Shown in pieces: positions 7,821 to 14,826 of a stretch of 23,637 nt of DNA. The position numbers and the translations under genes were made by a program. The notes beneath the pieces are model-generated. The model was not told where the DNA came from. It saw only the letters and a program-made list of their open reading frames with translations, and searched no databases. This DNA comes from JANYBV01 sp043763155 (lineage in GTDB: Bacteria > Pseudomonadota > Alphaproteobacteria > Rickettsiales > SXRF01). The first letter of the stretch is position 1; each line of letters starts with the position of its first letter. The stretch covers positions 1 through 23,637 of the forward strand of contig JAYULW010000120.1 in the NCBI GenBank assembly GCA_043763155.1, written 5' to 3'.

Positions 7821-8801
7821 TCAGGCGACCAGCGTGTGCAGCGGCTTCATGCTGCGGGCGCCGAGCTGCGTGATGATTTCGCCGGCGCAGCGGTTGCCCA
7901 GCTGGGCGCAGGCGGCGAGTTTCCAGCCGCGGCTCATGCCGAAGAGGAAGCCGGAGGCGTACAGGTCCCCTGCCCCGGTGGTGTCCACCACGTTTTGCAC
8001 ATGGTCGGTGGGGAGTTCTTCCATGTTGCCATCGGTGATGACGATGCTGCCTTTTTCGCCCCTTGTGACCGCGACCACGTCGCACATGCCCTGGGCGCGG
8101 GTGAGCGCGGTTTGCAGGTGGTCGGTCTGGAAGAGGGATTTGATCTCGGCTTCGTTGGCGAAGAGGATATCAATATCGTTTTTGATGAGGGCCAGGAATT
8201 CGTCGCGGTGGCGGTCTACGCAGAAGGTGTCGGACAGGGTGAAAGCGATGCGGCGGTCGGCGGTGTGGGCCACGCGGATGGCTTTGCGGATAGCGGCTTT
8301 GGCGGTTTCCATGTCCCAGAGATAGCCCTCGACATAGGTGATGGCGGCTTCGGTGATGATGGCTTCGTCAATGTCGGTTTCCGATACGTGGCTGCACGCG
8401 CCGATATAGGTGGCCATGGTGCGCTGGGCGTCGGGGGTGACATAGATCAGGCAACTGGCGGTGGCGGGGCCAACGTCCAGCGGCTGGGTGGTGAAATGGG
8501 TGCCCACGGCATGCATGTCGTGGGTGAAAATCTGGCCCAGCTGGTCGGCGCGGACTTTGCCGATGAAGGCGGTTTTTGCGCCTAAGGATGCGAGGCCCGC
8601 GAGGGAATTGGCCACCGAGCCGCCGGAGCAGGCGGTGGTCTGGCCCATCAGGTCGTACAGCTCGCGGGAGCGGGCTTCTTCCACCAGTGTCATGCTGCCT
8701 TTGACGAGGCCGTGGGAGGTGACGGTGTTGTCGGGCGCGAAGGCCAATACGTCTACGATTGCGTTGCCGATGCCTGCGACATCAAATTTAGCGTTTGTCA
8801 T
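7821..8801 (-). CDS. PfkB-family carbohydrate/nucleoside kinase, adenosine-kinase-like
   Basis: A 326-residue ribokinase-superfamily kinase that would transfer phosphate from ATP to a hydroxymethyl group of a sugar or nucleoside. PfkB signature 1 is seen as SGGSVANSLAGLASLG (59-74). Signature 2 is DTTGAGDLYASGFL (273-286), with Asp279 as the expected catalytic base and the GAGD anion hole intact. The N-terminal GIGNAIVDVLA (10-20) and the GPATASCLIYVTPDAQRTM segment are like alphaproteobacterial proteins annotated as adenosine kinase. The exact substrate (adenosine, inosine or a sugar) cannot be fixed from sequence. Its first 14 bases overlap the end of kdsB, so the two are co-transcribed from the kdsB side. 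Confidence 0.9.
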   Translation of the reverse strand: MTNAKFDVAGIGNAIVDVLAFAPDNTVTSHGLVKGSMTLVEEARSRELYDLMGQTTACSGGSVANSLAGLASLGAKTAFIGKVRADQLGQIFTHDMHAVGTHFTTQPLDVGPATASCLIYVTPDAQRTMATYIGACSHVSETDIDEAIITEAAITYVEGYLWDMETAKAAIRKAIRVAHTADRRIAFTLSDTFCVDRHRDEFLALIKNDIDILFANEAEIKSLFQTDHLQTALTRAQGMCDVVAVTRGEKGSIVITDGNMEELPTDHVQNVVDTTGAGDLYASGFLFGMSRGWKLAACAQLGNRCAGEIITQLGARSMKPLHTLVA

Positions 8802-9519
8802 GGTGTTTCCTTGCGAGTTCTAAGGTTTCAGGGGTGTCCACGCCTAAAGGCACGGTGTTTACGATGCTGATTGCGATATGCATGTTGTTTTCGATGGCCC
8901 TAAGCTGCTCCAGTTTTTCCCTTTGTTCAAGGGGGCTGGGGGGCAGGGATACGAATTTTTCCAGCGCTTTACGGCGGTAGGCATAAAGGCCGATATGGTG
9001 GTAGAGCGGGCCATCGCCTGTGGGGGCGGTGGCGCGGGTGAAGTACAGCGCGCGGCCCTGCGTGGGGGAGGAAAAAGCGATGACGGGCTTGACCACGGCG
9101 GGGTCGGTGCGCTCGCGCATTTCGGTGATCGGGGCGGCAAGGGTTGCGATGTCCACCTCAGGGTTATCCAGCAGGCTCAGGACTTGTTTGATCAGGGCGG
9201 GGTCCAGCGTGGGCATGTCGCCCTGCACGTTGATGACGACGTCGTGTGCGCCCAGCGGGTCTATGGATGTGAGGGCGGCGTGGATGCGGTCGGAGCCGGA
9301 GGGCAGGTCGGGGTGGGTGAGGACCGCCTTGCCGCCAGCGGCAGTGATTGCGTCATAAATGGGCTGGCCGTCACAGGCGACTGCGACCTGCCCGACATTG
9401 GCGGCGATGGCGATTTCCAGCACATGGACGATCATGGGCTTTCCCGCGATCAGCGCGAGGGGTTTGTCCGGCAGGCGGGTGGAGGCCATGCGGGCGGGAA
9501 TCAAAACGATCGGGTTCAT
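8788..9519 (-). CDS. kdsB: 3-deoxy-manno-octulosonate cytidylyltransferase
   Basis: This enzyme (CMP-Kdo synthetase) joins CTP and Kdo to make CMP-Kdo, the activated sugar for lipopolysaccharide inner core and lipid A assembly. The protein is 243 residues, usual for KdsB. The N-terminal nucleotide-binding IPARMASTRLPDKPL (7-21), CDGQPIYDAI (49-58), SGSDRIHAAL (74-83) and metal-binding NVQGDMPTLDP (97-107) are all visible. So are the HHIGLYAYR and later VNTVPLGVDTPETLE segments near the C-terminus. An AAGAAG lies about 4-5 bp before the start. It is the upstream gene of a two-gene minus-strand unit with the PfkB kinase (14-bp overlap) and diverges from the cytochrome c gene. It implies a Gram-negative outer membrane with Kdo. 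Confidence 0.96.
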   Translation of the reverse strand: MNPIVLIPARMASTRLPDKPLALIAGKPMIVHVLEIAIAANVGQVAVACDGQPIYDAITAAGGKAVLTHPDLPSGSDRIHAALTSIDPLGAHDVVINVQGDMPTLDPALIKQVLSLLDNPEVDIATLAAPITEMRERTDPAVVKPVIAFSSPTQGRALYFTRATAPTGDGPLYHHIGLYAYRRKALEKFVSLPPSPLEQREKLEQLRAIENNMHIAISIVNTVPLGVDTPETLELARKHHDKR

Positions 9520-9591
9520 TGGCTTCTTTGGGGCGGATTTGCTGGTATATTCATGGTTTTTCGTAAAATTCAGGGGATACCATAATCTTTA

Positions 9592-9620
9592 TTGATTGGC
9601 GAAGGCCAGCATATTATAAA
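9592..9620 (+). promoter_or_regulatory. Putative sigma-70-type promoter for the cytochrome c gene
   Basis: TTGATT (9592-9597) and TATAAA (9615-9620) are separated by 17 bp, the ideal spacing, in the AT-rich part of the divergent kdsB/cytochrome c region. Transcription would begin near 9627, about 30 bp before the start codon. This could head a transcript running through nfeD, the SPFH gene and the yej genes. Assigned by eye. Confidence 0.5.
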
Positions 9621-9646
9621 GGCATCCTAATCCATTATTTTGAAAC

Positions 9647-9652
9647 TAAGGA
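9647..9652 (+). promoter_or_regulatory. Ribosome binding site fixing the cytochrome c start
   Basis: TAAGGA sits 5 bp before ATG 9658 and therefore supports that start over the in-frame TTG at 9640, which would lie upstream of it and has no such sequence. Confidence 0.7.
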
Positions 9653-9657
9653 ATACT

Positions 9658-10221
9658 ATGTCGGGCGGAATTGAAATCAATAAAATTGCTGGCGCTGTGT
9701 TTTTGGCCGGTATCATTGCCATGGTTGCAGGCCTGACCGCTGAGGGGCTGTACAAGGGCAGCATCAGCGAGCATGAGGAAGAAGTGAAGCGCGGCTACAC
9801 CATCGCAGGCGCGGCGGAAGCTTCGGCTGAAGGCGGCGCGGCCCCGGCAGATGCAAAGCCGGTGGATATTATGCCCCTGATGGCCAAGGCTGACGTGAAG
9901 GCGGGTGAGGCAGTTTCCAAGAAATGCGCTTCGTGCCATACGTTCGACAAGGGCGGCAAAAACGGCGTGGGTCCGAACCAGTGGAACCTTGTGGGCAACC
10001 ATTTCGCGCATAACGAAACCTACAGCTACTCCGCAGCCGTTGCGGGCATGAAGGACAAGCACTGGGGTTTCCAGGAGCTTTCGGACTTCCTGAGCGCTCC
10101 GAAGAAATATATTCCGGGCAACAAGATGTCGTTTGCGGGCGTTTCCAAGCCTGAAGACCGCGCAAACCTGATTGCCTACCTCAACACGCTTACCGATAAG
10201 CCGCTGCCACTTCCTAAGTAA
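9658..10221 (+). CDS. cycM: Membrane-anchored class I cytochrome c, CycM-type
   Basis: The product is 187 residues and is anchored by an uncleaved N-terminal span (about 9-30, from INKIAGAVFLAGII). A flexible Ala/Glu-rich linker (about 50-70) joins this to a periplasmic class I cytochrome c domain. The haem-binding motif CASCH is at 90-94 and the likely distal ligand is Met157 in IPGNKMSFAG. In alphaproteobacteria such proteins (cytochrome c552/CycM) carry electrons from the bc1 complex to the aa3 oxidase. The start is placed at the ATG just after TAAGGA. nfeD follows after 19 bp. The same promoter may serve the genes downstream. Confidence 0.92.
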   Translation: MSGGIEINKIAGAVFLAGIIAMVAGLTAEGLYKGSISEHEEEVKRGYTIAGAAEASAEGGAAPADAKPVDIMPLMAKADVKAGEAVSKKCASCHTFDKGGKNGVGPNQWNLVGNHFAHNETYSYSAAVAGMKDKHWGFQELSDFLSAPKKYIPGNKMSFAGVSKPEDRANLIAYLNTLTDKPLPLPK

Positions 10222-10231
10222 TAACCTTTCC

Positions 10232-10236
10232 GGAGG
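10232..10236 (+). promoter_or_regulatory. Ribosome binding site fixing the nfeD start
   Basis: GGAGG lies 4 bp before ATG 10241. An in-frame start at 10172 would place 23 extra residues inside the cytochrome c reading region and lacks any ribosome binding site, so it is rejected. Confidence 0.75.
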
Positions 10237-10240
10237 ATTC

Positions 10241-10711
10241 ATGGACGATTTCCTGCAGAACCATGGCCATGTATGGCTTGCGGCGGGCGTGGCGTTTATG
10301 CTGCTGGAGGCTTTCGGGCTGCCGGGCGTGGGGCTGGTGTTTGCGGGGCTGGGCGCGCTGATGGCGGGCTTGTGCATTTTCTCAGGCGTGCTGACGCAGG
10401 ACCAGGTTGCTTTGCAGTTCACGGTGTTTTTCCTTGCCAGCATGGGGTGGGCGCTGCTGCTGTGGAAGCCGATGCAGAAGCTGCGCGTGGGCAGCAAGCA
10501 TAAGGGCACGTATAACAATATCGTGGGCGGCACGGCCTATGTGGGCAGCAACGGCATTACCCGCAAGCATGGCGGCGAGGTGACGTGGTCGGGCACGATC
10601 ATGCGCGCAGAGCTTTGCCCCAGTTGCGGCGATGTTTCCATTGCGCCGGGGGCGCAGGTGGTGATTACGGCGCTTACGGGCGCGACCCTCATTGTGAAGC
10701 AAAAAGACTAA
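10241..10711 (+). CDS. nfeD: NfeD-family membrane protein (short form)
   Basis: A 156-residue protein of the short NfeD type (compare E. coli YbbJ). It has two to three membrane spans (about 11-27, 29-50 and 57-75), followed by a C-terminal OB-fold domain (about 90-155). NfeD proteins pair with SPFH/stomatin proteins in membrane microdomains, and here the next gene (27 bp on) is exactly such a partner. The OB domain contains an uncommon CPSC (126-129) where many homologues have no paired cysteines. That could give a disulfide or metal site, but a single sequence cannot tell. The long-form protease domain is absent. Confidence 0.9.
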   Translation: MDDFLQNHGHVWLAAGVAFMLLEAFGLPGVGLVFAGLGALMAGLCIFSGVLTQDQVALQFTVFFLASMGWALLLWKPMQKLRVGSKHKGTYNNIVGGTAYVGSNGITRKHGGEVTWSGTIMRAELCPSCGDVSIAPGAQVVITALTGATLIVKQKD

Positions 10712-10726
10712 TTTCCCCTATTTTGT

Positions 10727-10732
10727 AAGGAG
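10727..10732 (+). promoter_or_regulatory. Ribosome binding site fixing the SPFH gene start
   Basis: AAGGAG lies 6 bp before ATG 10739. An in-frame TTG at 10733 directly abuts this sequence and is therefore an unlikely start. Confidence 0.7.
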
Positions 10733-10738
10733 TTGAGC

Positions 10739-11719
10739 ATGGAGCCAGTATTGTTAGCGGTGGCGGCTATTGTGATGATCGGGCTGGTGATGGGGGTGAA
10801 AACGGTTCCCCAGCAGCAGGCATGGATCGTGGAAAGCCTCGGTAAGTTCGACAGCAAGCTGGAGCCGGGCCTGAACCTGCTGATTCCGTTTTACCAGAAG
10901 GTTGCTTACAAGCATTCGCTGAAGGAAATCGCGGTGGATGTGCCGGAGCAGGCGGGGATTACGCGCGATAACGTGACACTTGCGCTGGATGGGGTGCTTT
11001 ATTTGCGCATTATTGACCCGGTTGCGGCGTCTTACGGGGTTTCCAACCCCAATTATGCGGTGCAGCTTCTGGCACAGACGACCATGCGCTCGGAAATTGG
11101 TAAATTGACGCTGGACAAGACGTTTGAAGAGCGCGAAACGCTGAACGCCAATATTGTGACGGCCATCAACCAAGCCGCGCAGGCATGGGGCATTCAGTGC
11201 ATGCGCTATGAGATCAAGAATATTACGCCTCCGACTTCGGTGCTGAAAGCCATGGAATTACAGGTGGCGGCGGACCGGCAGAAGCGGGCGAGCATCCTTG
11301 AGTCCGAGGGTAAGCGCCAGTCGCAGATCAACGTGGCGGAAGCGAGGAAGCAAGAGGTTGTTTTGGCGTCGGAAGGCTCGATGACCGACCAGATCAACCG
11401 CGCAAGCGGTGAGGCGCAGGCTATCCTGGCGGTGGCGGATGCAACCGCGAAGGGTATTGAGATGGTGGCTTCGGCCATTAGCAAAAACGGCGGCGAGCAG
11501 GCGGTGGCGCTGCGTGTGGCCGAGCAGTATGTGGCGGCGTTCAGCAAACTGGCGCAGGAAAGCACCACGGTGCTGCTTCCGGCCAATGCGGGGGATGCGG
11601 GCGGCATGGTGGCGCAAGCGCTTACCGTGTTTGATGCTTTGCGCCAGCGCGGCGGGTTTTCGCCCAATACCACCCCTGCCCCCGCTGCTAAACCCGGAAG
11701 CCCATGGAACAACGCATGA
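10739..11719 (+). CDS. qmcA: SPFH/Band 7 (stomatin/QmcA-like) membrane scaffold protein
   Basis: A 326-residue SPFH protein, anchored by an N-terminal hydrophobic segment (3-20). The stomatin signature VPQQQAWIVESLGKF...LEPGLNLLIPF follows (23-51). After it come the Band 7 core (to about 175) and a helical, coiled-coil-prone region rich in Ala, Glu and Arg (about 175-245). The tail is Pro/Ala-rich. QmcA/stomatin proteins oligomerise in membrane microdomains, work with NfeD partners and often influence membrane protease activity. The nfeD gene immediately upstream fits this. The stop codon overlaps an in-frame ATG of yejA (ATGATGA at 11716-11722), so translation of the transporter may be coupled to this gene. 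Whether it has a functional link with the importer is unknown. Confidence 0.92.
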   Translation: MEPVLLAVAAIVMIGLVMGVKTVPQQQAWIVESLGKFDSKLEPGLNLLIPFYQKVAYKHSLKEIAVDVPEQAGITRDNVTLALDGVLYLRIIDPVAASYGVSNPNYAVQLLAQTTMRSEIGKLTLDKTFEERETLNANIVTAINQAAQAWGIQCMRYEIKNITPPTSVLKAMELQVAADRQKRASILESEGKRQSQINVAEARKQEVVLASEGSMTDQINRASGEAQAILAVADATAKGIEMVASAISKNGGEQAVALRVAEQYVAAFSKLAQESTTVLLPANAGDAGGMVAQALTVFDALRQRGGFSPNTTPAPAAKPGSPWNNA

Positions 11720-13554
11720 TGAAATCTTTTTCGATCCTTCTGGCCGGGGTTTCGCTGCTGGCTTTTGCTCCTGCTTATGCGGCCGAGAAAGCGCCCAGCA
11801 TGGCGCTGTATGGCGAGGTGAAGTACAAGCCGGGGTTTGCGCATTTTGAGTATGTGAACCCGGATGCGCCCAAGGGCGGCAGTGTGAAACTGGCCGAAAC
11901 CGGTTCGTTTGACAGCGTGAACCCGTTTATCCTGAAGGGCGTGAAAGCGCCGGGGATTGGCGATACGTTTGATACGCTGATGGTGTCGTCGCTCGATGAG
12001 CCGATGAGCATGTATGGGCTGATTGCAAAGAGCGTGAGCGTGGCGGATGATCATTTGTCGGTGACGTTTGAGATCCGCAAGGAAGCGGTGTGGCATGATG
12101 GCACGCCGATTACGGCCGACGACGTGGTGTATTCGTTTGCCACGCTGAAGGATCAGGGCGACCCGACCTATAAGATTTTATACACGCCGATTACGGCCTG
12201 TAAGAAGAACGATGATGGCAGCGTAACCTTTGTATTCGCCGATGCGAAGAACCGGGAATTGCCGATGATTGCGGCGCAAATGCCCATCATCTCCAAGGCA
12301 TATTACGCCACGCACGACTTTACCAAATCAACGCTGGACGCGCCTTTGGGCAGTGGGCCGTATGAGGTTTCGGCTGTGGAACAGGGGCATTCCATCACCT
12401 ATAAACGGGTGGAAAATTACTGGGCGAAAGATTTGCCGGTGAATAAGGGCCTGAACAACTTTGACACCATGCGCTACGACATGTACCGCGATGAGAATGT
12501 GACGCTGGAGGCGCTGAAGGCGGGCGCGTATGATTTCCGCCGCGAGTATATTGCGCGCAACTGGGCCACGGCCTATGACGCGCCGGCGGTGAAGGACGGG
12601 CGCATTGTGAAGCGCGAAATTCCCGACCAGACGCCGCAGGGCATGCAGGCGTTTGTTTACAATACGAGGAAGCCCGCGCTTGCCGACGAGCGGGTGCGTG
12701 AAGCCATTGATTTGTCCATGGATTATGAGTGGCTGAACAAGACCATTTTTTATGGCGCTTATGTGCGTAATTCCAGCTTTTTTGAAAATACCGAGTTTCA
12801 GGCTAAGGGCGCGCCCACGGGGCGCGAGCTGGAGCTGCTGAAGCCGTTTAAGGACGAGCTGCCCGAAGGGCTGTTTAAAGGCCCTTACAAGAACGCTACG
12901 ACCGATGGCAGCGGCGATGCGCGCGAGAACCTGCTGAAGGCGCAAAAGCTGCTGGAAGAGGCTGGCTGGACCATTAAAGACGGCAAGCGGGTGAACGCCA
13001 AGGGCGAGCCGCTGACCATCGAATTCCTGCTGCGCCAGCCCACCATGGAGCGTGTGATCGGGCCGATGCGCAAAAACCTTGAGCGACTGGGCATTACCGC
13101 CAGTATCCGCATGGTGGACGATTCGCAGTACCAGAAGCGCACGGACGATAGCGATTTTGACATTGTGTCTATCTGGGTTAACCGGGGCGTGTTCTTCCCC
13201 GGCAACGAACAGGTGGCGCTGTGGCAGTCTTCGCAGGCCGACGTAAAGGGCGGCAATAACCTCGGCGGGGTGAAAAGCAAGGCGGTGGACGCCATGCTCG
13301 ACGTGCTGACCAAGGCCAAGGACAAGGACGAACTCCTAGCCGCAGGACGCGCCCTCGACCGCATCCTGCTGTGGGAACATTACGTGATCCCCAACTGGCA
13401 TTCCGGCGTGTTCCGCGTTGCCTACTGGAACAAGTTCGCCCTGCCGCCCACGCTTCCAAAGTATAACCTCGGCTTCAATACGTGGTGGATAACCAAGGAC
13501 GTACCCAACGACAAAATTCCCGCGAATCCGAAGAATGTGGCCGCTGCCAAGTAG
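11704..13554 (+). CDS. yejA: YejA oligopeptide-binding protein of the Yej ABC importer
   Basis: A 616-residue periplasmic solute-binding protein of family SBP_bac_5. In E. coli, YejA delivers oligopeptides and the peptide-nucleotide antibiotic microcin C to YejBEF. A signal peptide is clear: basic start, hydrophobic core FSILLAGVSLLAFAPA, likely cleavage after AYA (about residue 26). Family features include HFEYVNPDAPKGGSVKLAETGSFD (near residues 49-72), AVWHDGTPITADDV, SGPYEV, KNWATAYD-like NWAT, RVREAIDLSMDYEWLNKTIFYG and the final LGFNTWW. Start choices are ATG 11704 (GGAAG only 3 bp upstream), 11716 or 11719. The latter two overlap the SPFH stop and all give a functional signal peptide. 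A 168-bp gap then separates yejA from yejB, unlike the tight junctions of the rest. Confidence 0.95.
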   Translation: MEQRMMKSFSILLAGVSLLAFAPAYAAEKAPSMALYGEVKYKPGFAHFEYVNPDAPKGGSVKLAETGSFDSVNPFILKGVKAPGIGDTFDTLMVSSLDEPMSMYGLIAKSVSVADDHLSVTFEIRKEAVWHDGTPITADDVVYSFATLKDQGDPTYKILYTPITACKKNDDGSVTFVFADAKNRELPMIAAQMPIISKAYYATHDFTKSTLDAPLGSGPYEVSAVEQGHSITYKRVENYWAKDLPVNKGLNNFDTMRYDMYRDENVTLEALKAGAYDFRREYIARNWATAYDAPAVKDGRIVKREIPDQTPQGMQAFVYNTRKPALADERVREAIDLSMDYEWLNKTIFYGAYVRNSSFFENTEFQAKGAPTGRELELLKPFKDELPEGLFKGPYKNATTDGSGDARENLLKAQKLLEEAGWTIKDGKRVNAKGEPLTIEFLLRQPTMERVIGPMRKNLERLGITASIRMVDDSQYQKRTDDSDFDIVSIWVNRGVFFPGNEQVALWQSSQADVKGGNNLGGVKSKAVDAMLDVLTKAKDKDELLAAGRALDRILLWEHYVIPNWHSGVFRVAYWNKFALPPTLPKYNLGFNTWWITKDVPNDKIPANPKNVAAAK

Positions 13555-13560
13555 CGCAGC

Positions 13561-13683
13561 TTATTCACCTCGAACGATGTGGAATTTCCAGTCATTGCCT
13601 GCGAAAACCTTTGCGTTTTTGCATGCGGCGGCGGTGTCGTTGTTGTGGTATTTGATTTTTACGGGCGTTCGCAAGCGTTTCAA
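13561..13683 (-). CDS. Possible small minus-strand gene or gene remnant (40 codons)
   Basis: The minus strand of the yejA-yejB gap contains a frame ending at TAA 13561-13563, 7 bp past the yejA stop. The deduced peptide includes PVKIKYHNND, AAACKNAKVFAGND and WKFHIVRGE, and its codons mostly end in C (TAC, CAC, AAC, GAC, ACC, GCC, TTC, ATC). That composition is more protein-like than typical shadow frames. Only TTG starts (13683 or 13674) are available and no ribosome binding site is seen. The frame stays open far into yejB antisense, where it loses this character. It may be a small gene, the tail of a decayed gene, or chance. I do not recognise it. Confidence 0.2.
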   Translation of the reverse strand: MKRLRTPVKIKYHNNDTAAACKNAKVFAGNDWKFHIVRGE

Positions 13684-13704
13684 GTTGTAGCAAAAGGTGA
13701 ATAA
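13561..13704. repeat. 10-bp inverted repeat TTATTCACCT, DnaA-box-like arms
   Basis: TTATTCACCT (13561-13570) and its exact inverse AGGTGAATAA (13695-13704) are 124 bp apart. Each arm matches eight of nine positions of the relaxed DnaA box TTATNCACA. They bracket most of the yejA-yejB gap. Function is unproven and a chance pair cannot be excluded. Confidence 0.3.
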
Positions 13705-13722
13705 ATCGGCTATGCCAGTGGC

Positions 13723-14826
13723 ATGACCGCTTATATTATCCGCCGATTGCTCATGATGATTCCGACGTTGTTTGGGATCATGGTGCTGAATTTTGTTATT
13801 GTGCAGGCCGCGCCCGGTGGGCCGGTGGAGCGGATGGTTGCGCAGCTGACCAGCCTTACGGGGTCGGACGCGACGGCCCGGTTTACGGGCGGGGGCGGGG
13901 ATTTTGCGGGTAAGGCGGATGTGCAGGCCAATAACCTGAACTCGGTGTATCGGGGCGCGCGGGGGCTGGACCCGGAGATCGTGGCGCAGATTACCAAGAT
14001 GTACGGGTTTGATAAGCCGCCGCTGGAGCGGTTCTGGCTGATGATGAGCAGCTACGCACGGTTTGATTTCGGGGAGAGTTTTTTCCGCAGTGAGCGGGTG
14101 GTGGCGCTGGTAATGCATACGCTGCCGGTGACGATTTCGCTGGGGTTGTGGACGACGTTGCTGGTGTATCTGGTTTCGATTCCTTTGGGCATTCGCAAGG
14201 CGGTGAAGGACGGCTCGGCGTTTGATATCTGGACCAGCTGGGCGATTATTATCGGCTATGCGATTCCGAGCTTTTTGTTTGCGATTGTGCTGATTATCGT
14301 GTTTGCGGGGGGGAATTACCTGCAGTGGTTTCCGCTGAAGGGGCTGACGTCGGATAATTGGGCGGAGATGAGCGCGCTGCAGAAGGTGGGGGATTATTTC
14401 TGGCATATGGCGCTGCCGGTGCTTGCCATGGTGATTAGCGGGTTTGCATCGCTTACCATGCTTACCAAGAATTGTTTTATGGATGAAATCAACAAGCAGT
14501 ATGTGCTTACCGCGCGGGCCAAGGGCTTGTCGGAGAAGCAGGTGCTGTATGGGCATGTGTTTCGTAATGCCATGCTGATTGTGATTGCGGGGTTTCCCTC
14601 GGCGTTGCTGCGGATTCTTTTTACATCGGCGTTATTGATTGAAATTATATTTTCGCTCAATGGGTTGGGGCTTTTGGGGTATGAGGCGGTGGTGAACCGG
14701 GATTACCCGGTGATGTTTGGCACGCTGTATATTTTTACGCTGATCGGGCTGGTGTTTAATTTGATCGGGGATGTGGCGTATATGCTGGTGGATCCGCGCA
14801 TTGATTTTGACCGGAGGAGCGCATGA
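13723..14826 (+). CDS. yejB: YejB inner-membrane permease of the Yej peptide importer
   Basis: A 367-residue ABC permease of the DppB/OppB type, half of the YejBE channel for oligopeptides. It starts with the typical first span after ITAYIIRR-like basic residues (about 9-29). A periplasmic loop follows (about 30-125), then five further spans. The cytoplasmic coupling EAA-type loop is at about 260-283 (YVLTARAKGLSEKQVLYGHVFRNAM), where the ATPase YejF docks. The C-terminus ends in DP-I-D, as in this family. Length is usual for YejB. The periplasmic loop contains a Gly-rich insert (56-63). The stop overlaps the start of the next gene as ATGA (14823-14826), with GGAGG just upstream of it. There is no strong ribosome binding site for yejB itself. 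Confidence 0.95.
   Translation: MTAYIIRRLLMMIPTLFGIMVLNFVIVQAAPGGPVERMVAQLTSLTGSDATARFTGGGGDFAGKADVQANNLNSVYRGARGLDPEIVAQITKMYGFDKPPLERFWLMMSSYARFDFGESFFRSERVVALVMHTLPVTISLGLWTTLLVYLVSIPLGIRKAVKDGSAFDIWTSWAIIIGYAIPSFLFAIVLIIVFAGGNYLQWFPLKGLTSDNWAEMSALQKVGDYFWHMALPVLAMVISGFASLTMLTKNCFMDEINKQYVLTARAKGLSEKQVLYGHVFRNAMLIVIAGFPSALLRILFTSALLIEIIFSLNGLGLLGYEAVVNRDYPVMFGTLYIFTLIGLVFNLIGDVAYMLVDPRIDFDRRSA

Larger units (their letters stand above)
13555..13722 (+). other. yejA-yejB intergenic region with mini-leader and possible regulatory structure
   Basis: This is the largest gap in the window. It carries a 10-bp inverted repeat near its two ends (13561-13570 and 13695-13704), listed separately. AAAAGGTGA (13692-13700) precedes a four-codon frame ATG CCA GTG GCA TGA (13712-13726), whose stop overlaps the yejB start as ATGA. 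That could be a minimal leader for coupled translation. A 37-codon plus-strand frame (13577-13690) would encode a small hydrophobic peptide with a basic tail, but it has no ribosome binding site. An internal promoter for yejB is possible, but no convincing pair of boxes is visible. Confidence 0.35.

Noticed and set aside
9640..9657. TTG start extending cytochrome c by six residues
   Set aside because: The ribosome binding site TAAGGA lies after this TTG and is correctly spaced for ATG 9658.
13684..14556. Upstream extension of the minus-strand frame that ends at 13561
   Set aside because: Opposite yejB it becomes Arg/His/Pro-rich low-quality sequence. Only the last 40 codons outside yejB look protein-like.
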